Source: Lentimonas sp002292345 | GTDB taxonomy: Bacteria > Verrucomicrobiota > Verrucomicrobiia > Opitutales > Coraliomargaritaceae | Direction of reading: 5' to 3' | Assembly: GCA_964187655.1 (NCBI GenBank) | Contig: CAXLMP010000022.1 | Location: 1 to 53,109, forward strand | DNA: 53,109 nucleotides | In this document: positions 17,889 through 25,225 of the stretch, one piece after another | Position numbering within the stretch: position 1 is the stretch's first letter | Layout: each line of letters opens with the position of its first letter | Notes under the pieces: generated by a model | The model's input: only the letters and a program-made list of their open reading frames with translations | Databases searched by the model: none | What the model was told of the DNA's origin: nothing | Position numbers and translations under genes: made by a program

Positions 17889-20648
17889 CTACTGCTTCGC
17901 CTTGAGTGCTGCTTGTGCAGCTGAGAGGCGAGCAACTGGTACGCGAGGGGGCGAGCAGCTAACATAGTCGAGGCCGACATTGTGGAAGAACTCGATGGAA
18001 GCTGGATCGCCACCATGCTCGCCGCAAACGCCGAGCTTCAAGTTCTTCTTAGTCTTACGACCCTTTTGCGCACCGATTTCAACGAGTTGGCCAACGCCCC
18101 CCGCATCGATGGATGCGAATGGGTTTTGTGGAAGGATATCGAGATCCTTATAATTGCCAAGGAATGTGCCTGCATCATCACGGCTCATGCCGAGACCAGT
18201 CTGAGTCAGGTCATTGGTTCCGAAACTGAAGAATTCTGCAGTTTCAGCAATCTCATCAGCGGTCAAAGCGCCGCGAGGGACTTCGATCATTGTGCCGACG
18301 AGGTATTTGAACTTAATGCCCTTCTTCTCCATGACTTCAGCCGCTACGCGGTGAACCACTGCGACTTGATTTTTGAGCTCATCAGCGAAGCCGACGAGAG
18401 GAATCATGACTTCAGGAATCACCTTGATTGGCTTCTTGAGCTTGTAGCAAGCTGCAGCAGCTTCGAATATCGCACGGGATTGCATCTCGGTGATTTCCGG
18501 ATAGGAAATGCCAAGACGGCAACCACGGTGGCCAAGCATTGGGTTGGATTCGTGGAGTGCGTGCACGCGGTTTGAGATCACGTCAACATTTACGCCGAGG
18601 GAATTCGCAAGCTCACGCTTGGAGGATTCGTCGTGAGGGAGGAACTCGTGCAGAGGTGGGTCAAGTAGCCGAACTGTGACAGGAAGGCCACCCATTGCCT
18701 TGAAGAGACCTGAGAAGTCCTTGCGTTGGAATGGAAGAAGCTTCTTGAGTGCTGCACGGCGCTCTTTTTCGTCAGTTGCAAGAATCATCTGGCGCATGAA
18801 TGTGATGCGATCACCTTCGAAGAACATGTGTTCTGTGCGGCAAAGTCCGATACCTTGAGCGCCGTAAGCGATCGCGGAAATGGCTTGCTCAGGAGAGTCA
18901 GCATTTGTGCGAACGCCCATCTTGCGATGTTTGTCAGCCCACTTCATCACTTGGGCATACATTTGGAATGTATAGCTGTCTTTGGCTTTCAACTTGCCGT
19001 TGAGCACTTGGTCAACTTCAGAGGGAGCGGTTGCAACTGCACCAGCGAAGATTTCACCAGTTGTGCCATCGATAGAAATATCGTCGCCGTTCCTGAATAC
19101 TTTGTTGCCGATTTTGAGTGTTTCAGCACCGTAGTTGATGATAACTGCAGACGCGCCACAGACGCAGACCTTGTTCATCTGACGAGCAACCAGTGCTGCG
19201 TGAGAAGAAACACCGCCACGAGAGGTAAGAATACCATCCGCTGCGATCATGCCTCGAAGGTCTTCTGGAGTTGTTTCAACACGGCAAAGGATTGCGCGAC
19301 CACCTTGAGCAGCAACTGCTTCAGCTTCTGGGGCGGTAAAGCAGATCTTACCAGAGGCAGCACCTGGACCAGCTGGAAGACCAGTTGTCAGGACTTTTGC
19401 CTTCTTCACTGCAACTGGGTCGAAGACCGCAACTAGCAGGGAAGAGATCGAGTCCGCAGGGATCTTAAGTAGTGCAGTCTTTTGATCGATCAGCCTTTCT
19501 TTAACCAGCTCAACTGCGATACGAACTGCCGCGAGGCCAGTGCGCTTGCCATTACGAGTCTGCAGCATCCATAGTTTACCGTCTTCAACGGTAAACTCGA
19601 AGTCTTGCATGTCTTTGAAGTGCTTTTCGAGTTTTTTACGAACGACTTCGAGGTCAGCGTGCGCGTGTGGCATTTCGTCCTTGAGCTGTGCAATCGGATT
19701 AGGAGTTCGAATACCTGCCACAACGTCTTCGCCTTGAGCATTGATGAGATATTCGCCGTAGAAGACTTTCTCACCATTTGCAGGGTCACGTGTGAAAGCA
19801 ACACCAGTTGCGCAACTGTCACCCATATTACCAAAGACCATCGCCTGAACGTTAACAGCGGTGCCCCATGCTGCTGGGATGCCGTATTTCTGGCGGTAGA
19901 GTGTCGCGCGCTCATTTTGCCATGAGTTGAACACGGCGCTGACGGAACCCCAGAGTTGCTCGTAAGCATCTTGTGGGAAAGCGGTGCCAGTACGTTGTTT
20001 GATGACTGCTTTGTAGCGCTTGATCAGCTCTTTGAGGTCAGCAGCTGTAAGCTCATTGTCGAGTTCAACACCAGCTTCGCTGCGGACCTTCTCGAGGATC
20101 GCTTCGAATGGGCAGTGGTCGTTTTCGTTGATCGCTTGAACGCCCATGACGACATCGCCATACATTTGGATGAAGCGACGATAGCAATCGTAAGCGAATG
20201 CTGGGTTGCCAGATTCTTTAGCGAGTGCCTTAACTGTCTTGTCGTTGAGACCAAGGTTCAGAATGGTATCCATCATGCCAGGCATGGACTCGCGAGCGCC
20301 GGAGCGAACGGAGAGAAGGAGCGGGTTCTTTTCCGCGCCGAGCTTTTTGCCAACTTCCTTTTCGATCACAGCAACCGAAGCTTTCACTTCAGCTGCGAGT
20401 GTCTTAGGATATTTGCGACCGTTGTCGTAAAAGTAAGAGCAGACCTCGGTGGTGATTGTGAAGCCTGGCGGCACAGGCAGACCAATGCGGGCCATCTCAG
20501 CGAGATTGGCACCCTTACCACCCAGAAGTTCCCTGAGTTTGGAGCTACCATCAGTTTTTTGACCGAAGTCGTAGCTGTATTTAATTGCCTTCGCGACTGT
20601 GCGCTTGGCTACTTTTTTTGTGACTTTTTTTGCTTTTTTAGCTGGCAT
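17889..20648 (-). CDS. ppdK: Pyruvate, phosphate dikinase with a Lys/Ala-rich N-terminal tail
   Basis: Interconverts pyruvate, ATP and phosphate with phosphoenolpyruvate, AMP and pyrophosphate. Evidence in order: the nucleotide-binding start GGKGANLAEMARIGLPVPPG (near residues 43-62), VRSGARESMPGMMDTILNLG, the phospho-histidine site GGVSSHAALVARQMNKVCVCG, and the C-terminal TIM-barrel. The barrel contains GIGLCRTEHMFF, GTMIEVPRGAL, FFSFGTNDLTQTG and the active-site CGEHGGDP. Length is 919 against a usual ~870-890. Part of the excess is an unusual first 24 residues rich in K and A (MPAKKAKKVTKKVAKRTVAK), not part of the known enzyme fold and like the H1-type repeat at 24.4 kb. A strong terminator follows. 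Confidence 0.96.
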   Translation of the reverse strand: MPAKKAKKVTKKVAKRTVAKAIKYSYDFGQKTDGSSKLRELLGGKGANLAEMARIGLPVPPGFTITTEVCSYFYDNGRKYPKTLAAEVKASVAVIEKEVGKKLGAEKNPLLLSVRSGARESMPGMMDTILNLGLNDKTVKALAKESGNPAFAYDCYRRFIQMYGDVVMGVQAINENDHCPFEAILEKVRSEAGVELDNELTAADLKELIKRYKAVIKQRTGTAFPQDAYEQLWGSVSAVFNSWQNERATLYRQKYGIPAAWGTAVNVQAMVFGNMGDSCATGVAFTRDPANGEKVFYGEYLINAQGEDVVAGIRTPNPIAQLKDEMPHAHADLEVVRKKLEKHFKDMQDFEFTVEDGKLWMLQTRNGKRTGLAAVRIAVELVKERLIDQKTALLKIPADSISSLLVAVFDPVAVKKAKVLTTGLPAGPGAASGKICFTAPEAEAVAAQGGRAILCRVETTPEDLRGMIAADGILTSRGGVSSHAALVARQMNKVCVCGASAVIINYGAETLKIGNKVFRNGDDISIDGTTGEIFAGAVATAPSEVDQVLNGKLKAKDSYTFQMYAQVMKWADKHRKMGVRTNADSPEQAISAIAYGAQGIGLCRTEHMFFEGDRITFMRQMILATDEKERRAALKKLLPFQRKDFSGLFKAMGGLPVTVRLLDPPLHEFLPHDESSKRELANSLGVNVDVISNRVHALHESNPMLGHRGCRLGISYPEITEMQSRAIFEAAAACYKLKKPIKVIPEVMIPLVGFADELKNQVAVVHRVAAEVMEKKGIKFKYLVGTMIEVPRGALTADEIAETAEFFSFGTNDLTQTGLGMSRDDAGTFLGNYKDLDILPQNPFASIDAGGVGQLVEIGAQKGRKTKKNLKLGVCGEHGGDPASIEFFHNVGLDYVSCSPPRVPVARLSAAQAALKAKQ

Positions 20649-20858
20649 AAGAAACGACCTAATTTGGATCGAGTTGATTGCTGAGATAATTCATTTTTGA
20701 ATCTTCTCAGCAGGCGGAAATCGTGTAGCAAATGAATTTCGCCATGTCTGTCAATGGATTAGAAGCCGAGCCATCGGTCTGATTGAGTGATTTATTTATT
20801 CGGCGCATTTTCAGTGTTGCGGTTACACTGTGGTGTTATTCAAAAGTATGTTATATCT

Positions 20859-21743
20859 ATGACGGAATATCCAAACAGTGACGAAGACGATTTTTCAAAC
20901 AGTGGCGAAGACGAGTTTTCAAACAGTGGCGAAGATGAGTTTAATTGGGATGATGAGTTAGAGCCAGATTCGGAAGAGAGCGGAATGTCCTTCTTGGAGC
21001 ATCTGGAGGATTTCCGTTGGACGGTCGGCCGTAGTATTTTAGCGTTTCTTCTCGGTGTAGTCATCGTTGGTTGTTTAATGCCTTACGTTGGTGCATTTCT
21101 ACAGATGCCTTTGATTGAGGCTTATGGGTCGGCAGAATTGGTCGGAGAGAAATTGATTACGTATAAGCCGATGGGTGTCTTTTCGGTTTTTATTCAGATT
21201 GCGTTGTTAGGGGGCTTAGTGCTGTCGATGCCTTTTGTTCTGTATTTTATGGCGTGCTTCATTGCTCCGGGGTTGACGGATCGAGAGCGTAAAGTGGTGC
21301 GTCCCGCTTGTTTCGCTGCATTTGTCTTATTCCTTTCAGGGGTGGCGGTCGCATTTTATGGGATTCTACCGCTTACGTTGGCTTTCTCAGTTAAGTTCAA
21401 CCAAGTGATGGGCTTTCAGGTGCTGTTGGCCGCGTCGGAATATTATAGCATGGTCGTCTGGTTTTCCTTGGCGACGGGCGCGATCTTTCAATTTCCGCTA
21501 ATTATAGTAATCTTAATCTTCATACAAGTGTTAGCGGTTGAGAAGCTGAAGGCGATTCGTCGGGCGGTTTTCGTCGGGACGATGATCTTTGCGGCGCTGC
21601 TAACTCCTGGAGGTGACTTTTTATCTTTGCCGCTGACGACAGGGATTCTATATGGACTCTACGAACTGGCTATTTTGGTCGGTACGCATATTGAGAAGAA
21701 ACGCCGTGCAGCTGAATTAGCAGAGCTTGAGGCCGAGGAATAA
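20859..21743 (+). CDS. tatC: Sec-independent protein translocase subunit TatC, with acidic repeat N-terminus
   Basis: TatC is the twin-arginine signal-peptide receptor of the Tat pathway. After an unusual ~40-residue acidic N-terminus comes SFLEHLEDFRWTVGRS, the family's E-H-L-E-E-L-R box. Six membrane segments follow, with the conserved periplasmic and cytoplasmic loops (APGLTDRERK; FQFPLIIVIL; AALLTPGGDFLSLPL). The C-terminus is charged (EKKRRAAELAELEAEE). Start at ATG 20859 (MTEYPNSDED) gives 294 residues, against 240-260 in most bacteria; the extra is the acidic N-terminus. tatA and tatB are not in the window. It is divergent from ppdK. Confidence 0.93.
   Translation: MTEYPNSDEDDFSNSGEDEFSNSGEDEFNWDDELEPDSEESGMSFLEHLEDFRWTVGRSILAFLLGVVIVGCLMPYVGAFLQMPLIEAYGSAELVGEKLITYKPMGVFSVFIQIALLGGLVLSMPFVLYFMACFIAPGLTDRERKVVRPACFAAFVLFLSGVAVAFYGILPLTLAFSVKFNQVMGFQVLLAASEYYSMVVWFSLATGAIFQFPLIIVILIFIQVLAVEKLKAIRRAVFVGTMIFAALLTPGGDFLSLPLTTGILYGLYELAILVGTHIEKKRRAAELAELEAEE
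20872..20943 (+). repeat. Three 24-bp direct repeats inside the 5' end of tatC
   Basis: Units begin at 20872, 20896 and 20920 and differ at a few bases. They encode an acidic octapeptide of the form (D/E)-F-S-N-S-G-E-D ahead of the first membrane segment. Being in frame and nearly identical, the array could change copy number without breaking tatC. Confidence 0.85.
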
Positions 21744-21987
21744 TCGCTCTGTCCCGCATTGTCGAGGAGCCGCCCACTTAGAGCATTACATGGCCGCCTC
21801 CTAAGATGGGCAAGGCCACGGCTCCGTGGTGACGGCAACCGGTAAGTTCAGAGGCAATGCGGACGACGCGGAGGTCGTCCCTCCTGGTGATTCGATTTCT
21901 CATGCTCGCCGCTAGGTCTGCTGACTGCCGCCTTTGGTAGAGTCTCAAATAAGTGCCTTCTCTGGTATTGCGCCAGCGCAGGCACAT
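21744..21987. repeat. Gene-free region with a cluster of short hairpins
   Basis: Between the convergent ends of tatC and the small membrane protein there is no convincing gene. It holds at least three perfect small palindromes: CCACGG/CCGTGG (21816-21829), GGACGAC/GTCGTCC (21861-21880), and TGCGC/GCGCA (21969-21980) inside GTGCC/GGCAC (21953-21985). The last shares an 11-mer with 2148-2158. It looks like a REP-type intergenic repeat cluster. Confidence 0.45.
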
Positions 21988-22023
21988 AAAAAAGGCCACA
22001 TTCTGTGTGCAGGATGCGGCCTT
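21988..22023 (-). terminator. Intrinsic terminator after the small membrane protein gene
   Basis: AAGGCCACATTCTG (21992-22005) pairs with CAGGATGCGGCCTT (22010-22023) over 14 bp with two wobble positions and a TGTG loop. On the minus strand a run of six T follows (21988-21993). It lies 25 bases past the stop at 22049. Confidence 0.82.
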
Positions 22024-22048
22024 GTCTGAAAATTATCTAGAGCTTAAT

Positions 22049-22297
22049 CTACTTACCTTCTTTGTTGCGCTTACGCTGATCGACCAAGACGAGCATAAAC
22101 ATGTGGCACGCAAGCCAGAAGGTTGCACTGATCGGGATCGCGGTGAAGCAAGCCTGTAGCTGTGCAACTGTAGGGTCAGTTGAGAAAGTAAATGGGCGCA
22201 ATAGAAACGACATTAGGATGAAGACTCCAAGAGTGAGGATCGCTCCAAGAGCAATGTGGCCTTTAGTGAGTAGTTTTTGGTAAGGTACGTTTTCCAT
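22049..22297 (-). CDS. Small two-helix membrane protein of unknown function
   Basis: An 82-residue protein with two hydrophobic segments, IALGAILTLGVFILMSFLL (near residues 15-33) and IPISATFWLACHMFMLVLVD (near residues 54-73), and a basic C-terminus (QRKRNKEGK). I do not recognise the family. A good terminator follows and the gene is divergent from secG, so it is probably real. The positive C-terminus predicts a cytoplasmic tail. Confidence 0.65.
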   Translation of the reverse strand: MENVPYQKLLTKGHIALGAILTLGVFILMSFLLRPFTFSTDPTVAQLQACFTAIPISATFWLACHMFMLVLVDQRKRNKEGK

Positions 22298-22484
22298 TTG
22301 TGCGCATCAGAAAATGCAGTCAGGGGCGACTGTCAAAGCGAATTTTATCAATTATATAAGGAGACGCCATCAGATCCAGTGGCTTTTTCTGGCTCTAGAG
22401 CCGTTTCTGTTGAATTTATCGCTTGAACTCGGGTGCTCACTGCGCAATTTAGCAAGCTTTTCTAATTCCCATCCGCGATATTTT

Positions 22485-22985
22485 ATGAGCGCATTATTCA
22501 TTAGCCTTCTCACTCTAGTTCTTATTCTTATTTCTGCTTTCGTCATCTTGCTGGTCTTGATGCAACGCACTAGCCAGAGCGGAGGTATGGGAGCGGCGCT
22601 TGGAGGTGGTGCAGCTGAGTCGGCATTTGGTTCGGATACCAGCAGTATACTGATTAAGGGCACTATTTATGGTATTATTGCTTTCTTCTTAGTGGCATTG
22701 GGCTTGTTTCTTATGTATCAATCTGAGGCTTCCAATCGTACACAGATCGTCAGTGCGGGTGAATTAATTAGCGCTGAAGAGCTGGCCCCGGCCACTGAGT
22801 CTGTTGTAGCTGAGAATGAAGAGTCTGCCGTTGAGGGTACGGGTGGCGCTGTGGTTGAAGATGTTGTTGCTGTCGTCGAAGACGCAGCGGGAGCAATTGA
22901 AACGATGGTCGAGTCTGTTGAAGTGGTTACTCCAGCTGTTGACGCAGAGGCGTCGACGACTGAGACTGTGCCAACTTCAAATTAA
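22485..22985 (+). CDS. secG: Preprotein translocase subunit SecG with a long acidic tail
   Basis: SecG assists the SecYE channel. The start at ATG 22485 (MSALFISLLTLVLILISAFV) gives 166 residues. The first hydrophobic helix is followed by the SecG hallmark LVLMQRTSQSGGMGAALGGG and AESAFGSDTSSILIKGT, and then a second helix (IIAFFLVALGLFLMYQ). The remaining ~80 residues form an Ala/Val/Glu-rich acidic tail not needed by the family. An earlier in-frame start at 22314 adds sequence unlike SecG and is rejected. The stop codon overlaps the next start (TAATG). Confidence 0.92.
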   Translation: MSALFISLLTLVLILISAFVILLVLMQRTSQSGGMGAALGGGAAESAFGSDTSSILIKGTIYGIIAFFLVALGLFLMYQSEASNRTQIVSAGELISAEELAPATESVVAENEESAVEGTGGAVVEDVVAVVEDAAGAIETMVESVEVVTPAVDAEASTTETVPTSN

Positions 22986-23920
22986 TGCATTCCATCAAGA
23001 CACCTAAAATTTCCTTTAGACGAAGGTCAGCTGTTCTCGGTTTTACCGCAGCTGGCCTTTTCTATGCCTGGTTGCCTAGTGTCTCTCATGCCCAGCGAGC
23101 TGGAGATAGTGCACCGCGACCATCCATTATGGAGAAGATTGATGCAGAGGAGGGAGCCAAGCGCATCGCGTCTTTTCGAGCGCAACGCTTGAATGGTGAT
23201 TTTTGTTTTAAGTTTCAGTTAGAGCATAAACCGAGAGGGAGCAGTAGAACTGTCAGATATAATGGCGTCATGTTTGGTTCTTGGAATGAGCGTGGACCTG
23301 TCAGCCGGTTTCAATTATATCCAGAACCGGTGAAGCGGGGTGAGACCGTTGAGGTTTCTCCAATTGATTTGATTGTGCAAAACGGGATTTCGCCTGAAGT
23401 ATGGATACGTCATGGCGCTGACGCACCATTTGCGCGCATTGAAGATGGGGCGTTGTTTGAGCCTATCTTTGATGGTGTGATTTATACCCCCTTTGATTTG
23501 CAAATGCCATTCATCTATTGGGATGACTATACATATAAGGGGCCCGCGAATATCTTGAGCCGCATTGGGCAGCGTTTTCTTATGAAGCCACCTCAAGGCT
23601 CATTGTCTGCTCGGCATGGAATCTCGGGCGTGCAGATCGCTTTAGACGATATGTATTATGGGTTACTTGGAGTTAAAGTTTTTGGTGTGGATGGTGAGCC
23701 ACGTTCGGAGTTCACGCTAAGAAGCTTTCAGAAAGTGCAGGGTCAGTATATTGTAAAAGAAATCGTATTGTCTGATGTCGACCGTGGTAAAGTCCAAGGC
23801 TCCACTGGTTTTAAAGTTAAGGAAGCAAGCGTTGGTTTAATTTTCGATGCCGCGGTTTTTAATCGCGAATGTGACACGAATGTCCCAGAGATTTCTGCGG
23901 CACTTTTTGATGTGCTGTAA
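22985..23920 (+). CDS. Secreted LolA-like (outer-membrane lipoprotein-sorting-type) protein
   Basis: A 311-residue exported protein. The N-terminus has a basic region, a hydrophobic stretch (AVLGFTAAGLFYAWL) and an Ala-x-Ala-like site near SHAQRAG, so it probably enters the periplasm. The mature part has beta-rich patterns and the segment MPFIYWDDYTYKGPAN, reminiscent of the LolA/LolB-like family annotated as outer membrane lipoprotein-sorting proteins. The match is by eye, and an unrelated verrucomicrobial protein is possible. Its start overlaps the secG stop by one base, so translation is probably coupled to a translocon gene. Confidence 0.5.
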   Translation: MHSIKTPKISFRRRSAVLGFTAAGLFYAWLPSVSHAQRAGDSAPRPSIMEKIDAEEGAKRIASFRAQRLNGDFCFKFQLEHKPRGSSRTVRYNGVMFGSWNERGPVSRFQLYPEPVKRGETVEVSPIDLIVQNGISPEVWIRHGADAPFARIEDGALFEPIFDGVIYTPFDLQMPFIYWDDYTYKGPANILSRIGQRFLMKPPQGSLSARHGISGVQIALDDMYYGLLGVKVFGVDGEPRSEFTLRSFQKVQGQYIVKEIVLSDVDRGKVQGSTGFKVKEASVGLIFDAAVFNRECDTNVPEISAALFDVL

Positions 23921-24004
23921 GTTTAATGTGACTAATTTTTTACGAGGATATTTCTATAAATCTATTGTATTGACATTGTTGTTACACTTTGCATTTTCGC
24001 TCGT

Positions 24005-24016
24005 GTCGCATGCGAC
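24005..24016. promoter_or_regulatory. Perfect 12-bp palindrome before the RHH-H1 gene
   Basis: GTCGCATGCGAC is a perfect palindrome ending 6 bases before the ATG at 24023. Its place over the expected ribosome site or early transcript, and the two ribbon-helix-helix domains in the encoded protein, suggest an autoregulatory operator. The site is seen; the function is inferred. A TTGACA hexamer lies 29 bases upstream (23970-23975). Confidence 0.4.
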
Positions 24017-24022
24017 GCAATT

Positions 24023-25108
24023 ATGAGTAGCGGAACTACTAGTCCCTTAACTTTCGACCTCCAACAAGAACTGCTTGATAAGCTCAAGCAGCTACAAAAG
24101 AAAGTCGGAGCACGCTCACTTAGCGAAGTTGTTCGCTATGCCGTGAGTGTTTTTGATTCTTCAGATATTAATCTGAAAATATCTCCTCATCGCCAGATCT
24201 CCGTACGTTTATCTTCAGAGCTTCGTCAGCGACTTACCCGCTTGAGCAAACAGAAGAAGGTGAGCGTGGGTGAATTGTTGCGAGCAGCGCTCGAGTCTCT
24301 ACCAGCCGAATTATCGGATTTTAACCCCCAACAAACTATGCCTAAGAAAAAAACAACGACTAAGAAAGCGACCAAGAAAATCGCTAAAAAAGCTCCAGCC
24401 AAAAAGGCTGTTAAAAAGAAGGCAGTCAAAAAAGCAGCTCCTAAAAAAGCTGTGAAGAAAAAGACTGTCAAAAAAGCAGCTCCTAAAAAGGCTGTGAAGA
24501 AAAAGACTGTCAAAAAAGCAGCTCCTAAAAAAGCTGTGAAGAAAAAGACTGTTAAAAAAGCAGCTCCTAAGAAGAAGGCTGTGAAGAAAAAGACTGTTAA
24601 AAAGGCAGCTCCTAAAAAAGCTGTGAAGAAGAAGGCAGTTAAAAAGGCAGCTCCTAAGAAGAAGGCTGTGAAGAAAAAGACTGTTAAAAAAGCAGCTCCT
24701 AAAAAAGCTGTGAAGAAGAAGGCTGTCAAAAAAGCGGCTCCTAAGAAGAAAGCTGTGAAGAAGAAGGCAGTCAAAAAAGCAGCTCCTAAGAAGAAGGCTG
24801 TGAAGAAGAAGACTGTCAAAAAAGCAGCTCCTAAGAAGAAAGCTGTAAAGAAGAAGGCAGTCAAAAAAGCAGCTCCTAAGAAGAAGGCTGTGAAGAAGAA
24901 GGCAGTCAAAAAAGCAGCTCCTAAGAAGAAGGCTGTGAAGAAGAAAGCTGTTAAAAAGAAGGCTGTCAAAAAAGCAGCTCCTAAAAAAGCTGTGAAAAAG
25001 AAGGCAGTCAAAAAAGCAGCTCCTAAGAAGAAGGCTGTGAAGAAGAAGGCTGTCAAAAAAGCGGCTCCTAAGAAGAAATCTGCCAAGAAAAAGGCGAAGA
25101 AGAAGTAA
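24023..25108 (+). CDS. Two ribbon-helix-helix domains fused to a long histone H1-like Lys/Ala repeat
   Basis: A 361-residue DNA-binding protein with two visible parts. Residues ~8-45 (TFDLQQELLDKLKQLQ; SLSEVVRYAVSVF) and ~58-95 (QISVRLSSELRQRLTRLS; VSVGELLRAALESL) are two consecutive ribbon-helix-helix-type units, so one chain could mimic an RHH dimer. From residue ~106 on, the protein is Lys/Ala/Val/Pro-rich, with 15 copies of an AAPK-ended 14-15-residue unit, like eukaryotic H1 tails and chlamydial Hc2. It probably compacts or coats the nucleoid. An in-frame ATG at 24338 (MPKKKTTTKK) could give the H1-like part alone, but the frame is open throughout. A terminator follows. Confidence 0.85.
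   Translation: MSSGTTSPLTFDLQQELLDKLKQLQKKVGARSLSEVVRYAVSVFDSSDINLKISPHRQISVRLSSELRQRLTRLSKQKKVSVGELLRAALESLPAELSDFNPQQTMPKKKTTTKKATKKIAKKAPAKKAVKKKAVKKAAPKKAVKKKTVKKAAPKKAVKKKTVKKAAPKKAVKKKTVKKAAPKKKAVKKKTVKKAAPKKAVKKKAVKKAAPKKKAVKKKTVKKAAPKKAVKKKAVKKAAPKKKAVKKKAVKKAAPKKKAVKKKTVKKAAPKKKAVKKKAVKKAAPKKKAVKKKAVKKAAPKKKAVKKKAVKKKAVKKAAPKKAVKKKAVKKAAPKKKAVKKKAVKKAAPKKKSAKKKAKKK
24412..25075 (+). repeat. 42/45-bp tandem repeat encoding the H1-like tail
   Basis: Fifteen AAPK-ended units of 14 or 15 codons, plus one longer unit of 20 codons, alternate between KKKTVKK and KKKAVKK cores. Units share long identical stretches at DNA level, for example AAAAAAGCAGCTCCTAA, so recombination and copy-number change are likely. 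It is entirely coding and not a CRISPR array. Confidence 0.95.
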
Positions 25109-25168
25109 TCGCGTTTTTCCTAGAATATTAGGCTAGGCTTGCTTTTGCTTAGGCAGAGGTTTTGATTC

Positions 25169-25222
25169 TGCGCTCTCGATACGTTGCTACCCGTGCAAAC
25201 GTGCCGAGAGCGCATTTTTTTT
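25169..25222 (+). terminator. Strong terminator hairpin abutting the aspartate aminotransferase start
   Basis: TGCGCTCTCG (25169-25178) and CGAGAGCGCA (25205-25214) pair perfectly over 10 bp. The loop holds a second small stem (ACGTTGC with GCAAACGT). Eight T follow (25215-25222) and the aminotransferase ATG is only 3 bases further on. It ends the RHH-H1 transcript, but any aminotransferase mRNA starting upstream must also pass it. Confidence 0.82.
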
Positions 25223-25225
25223 GTC

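Noticed and set aside
18726..20684. Long plus-strand frames across ppdK (18726-19436 and 19956-20684)
   Set aside because: They are shadows of a highly conserved PPDK gene on the minus strand.
22314..22484. N-terminal extension of SecG from an upstream ATG
   Set aside because: The extra 57 residues have no SecG likeness and precede the normal first helix.
24412..25075. Regular direct repeats that could suggest a CRISPR array
   Set aside because: Units are contiguous, in frame and coding, with no spacers and no cas genes.
24226..25086. A 286-codon minus-strand frame opposite the H1-like repeat, rich in Phe/Ala/Leu
   Set aside because: It is the antisense image of the Lys/Ala repeat; the plus frame has the RHH head, the terminator and the family match.
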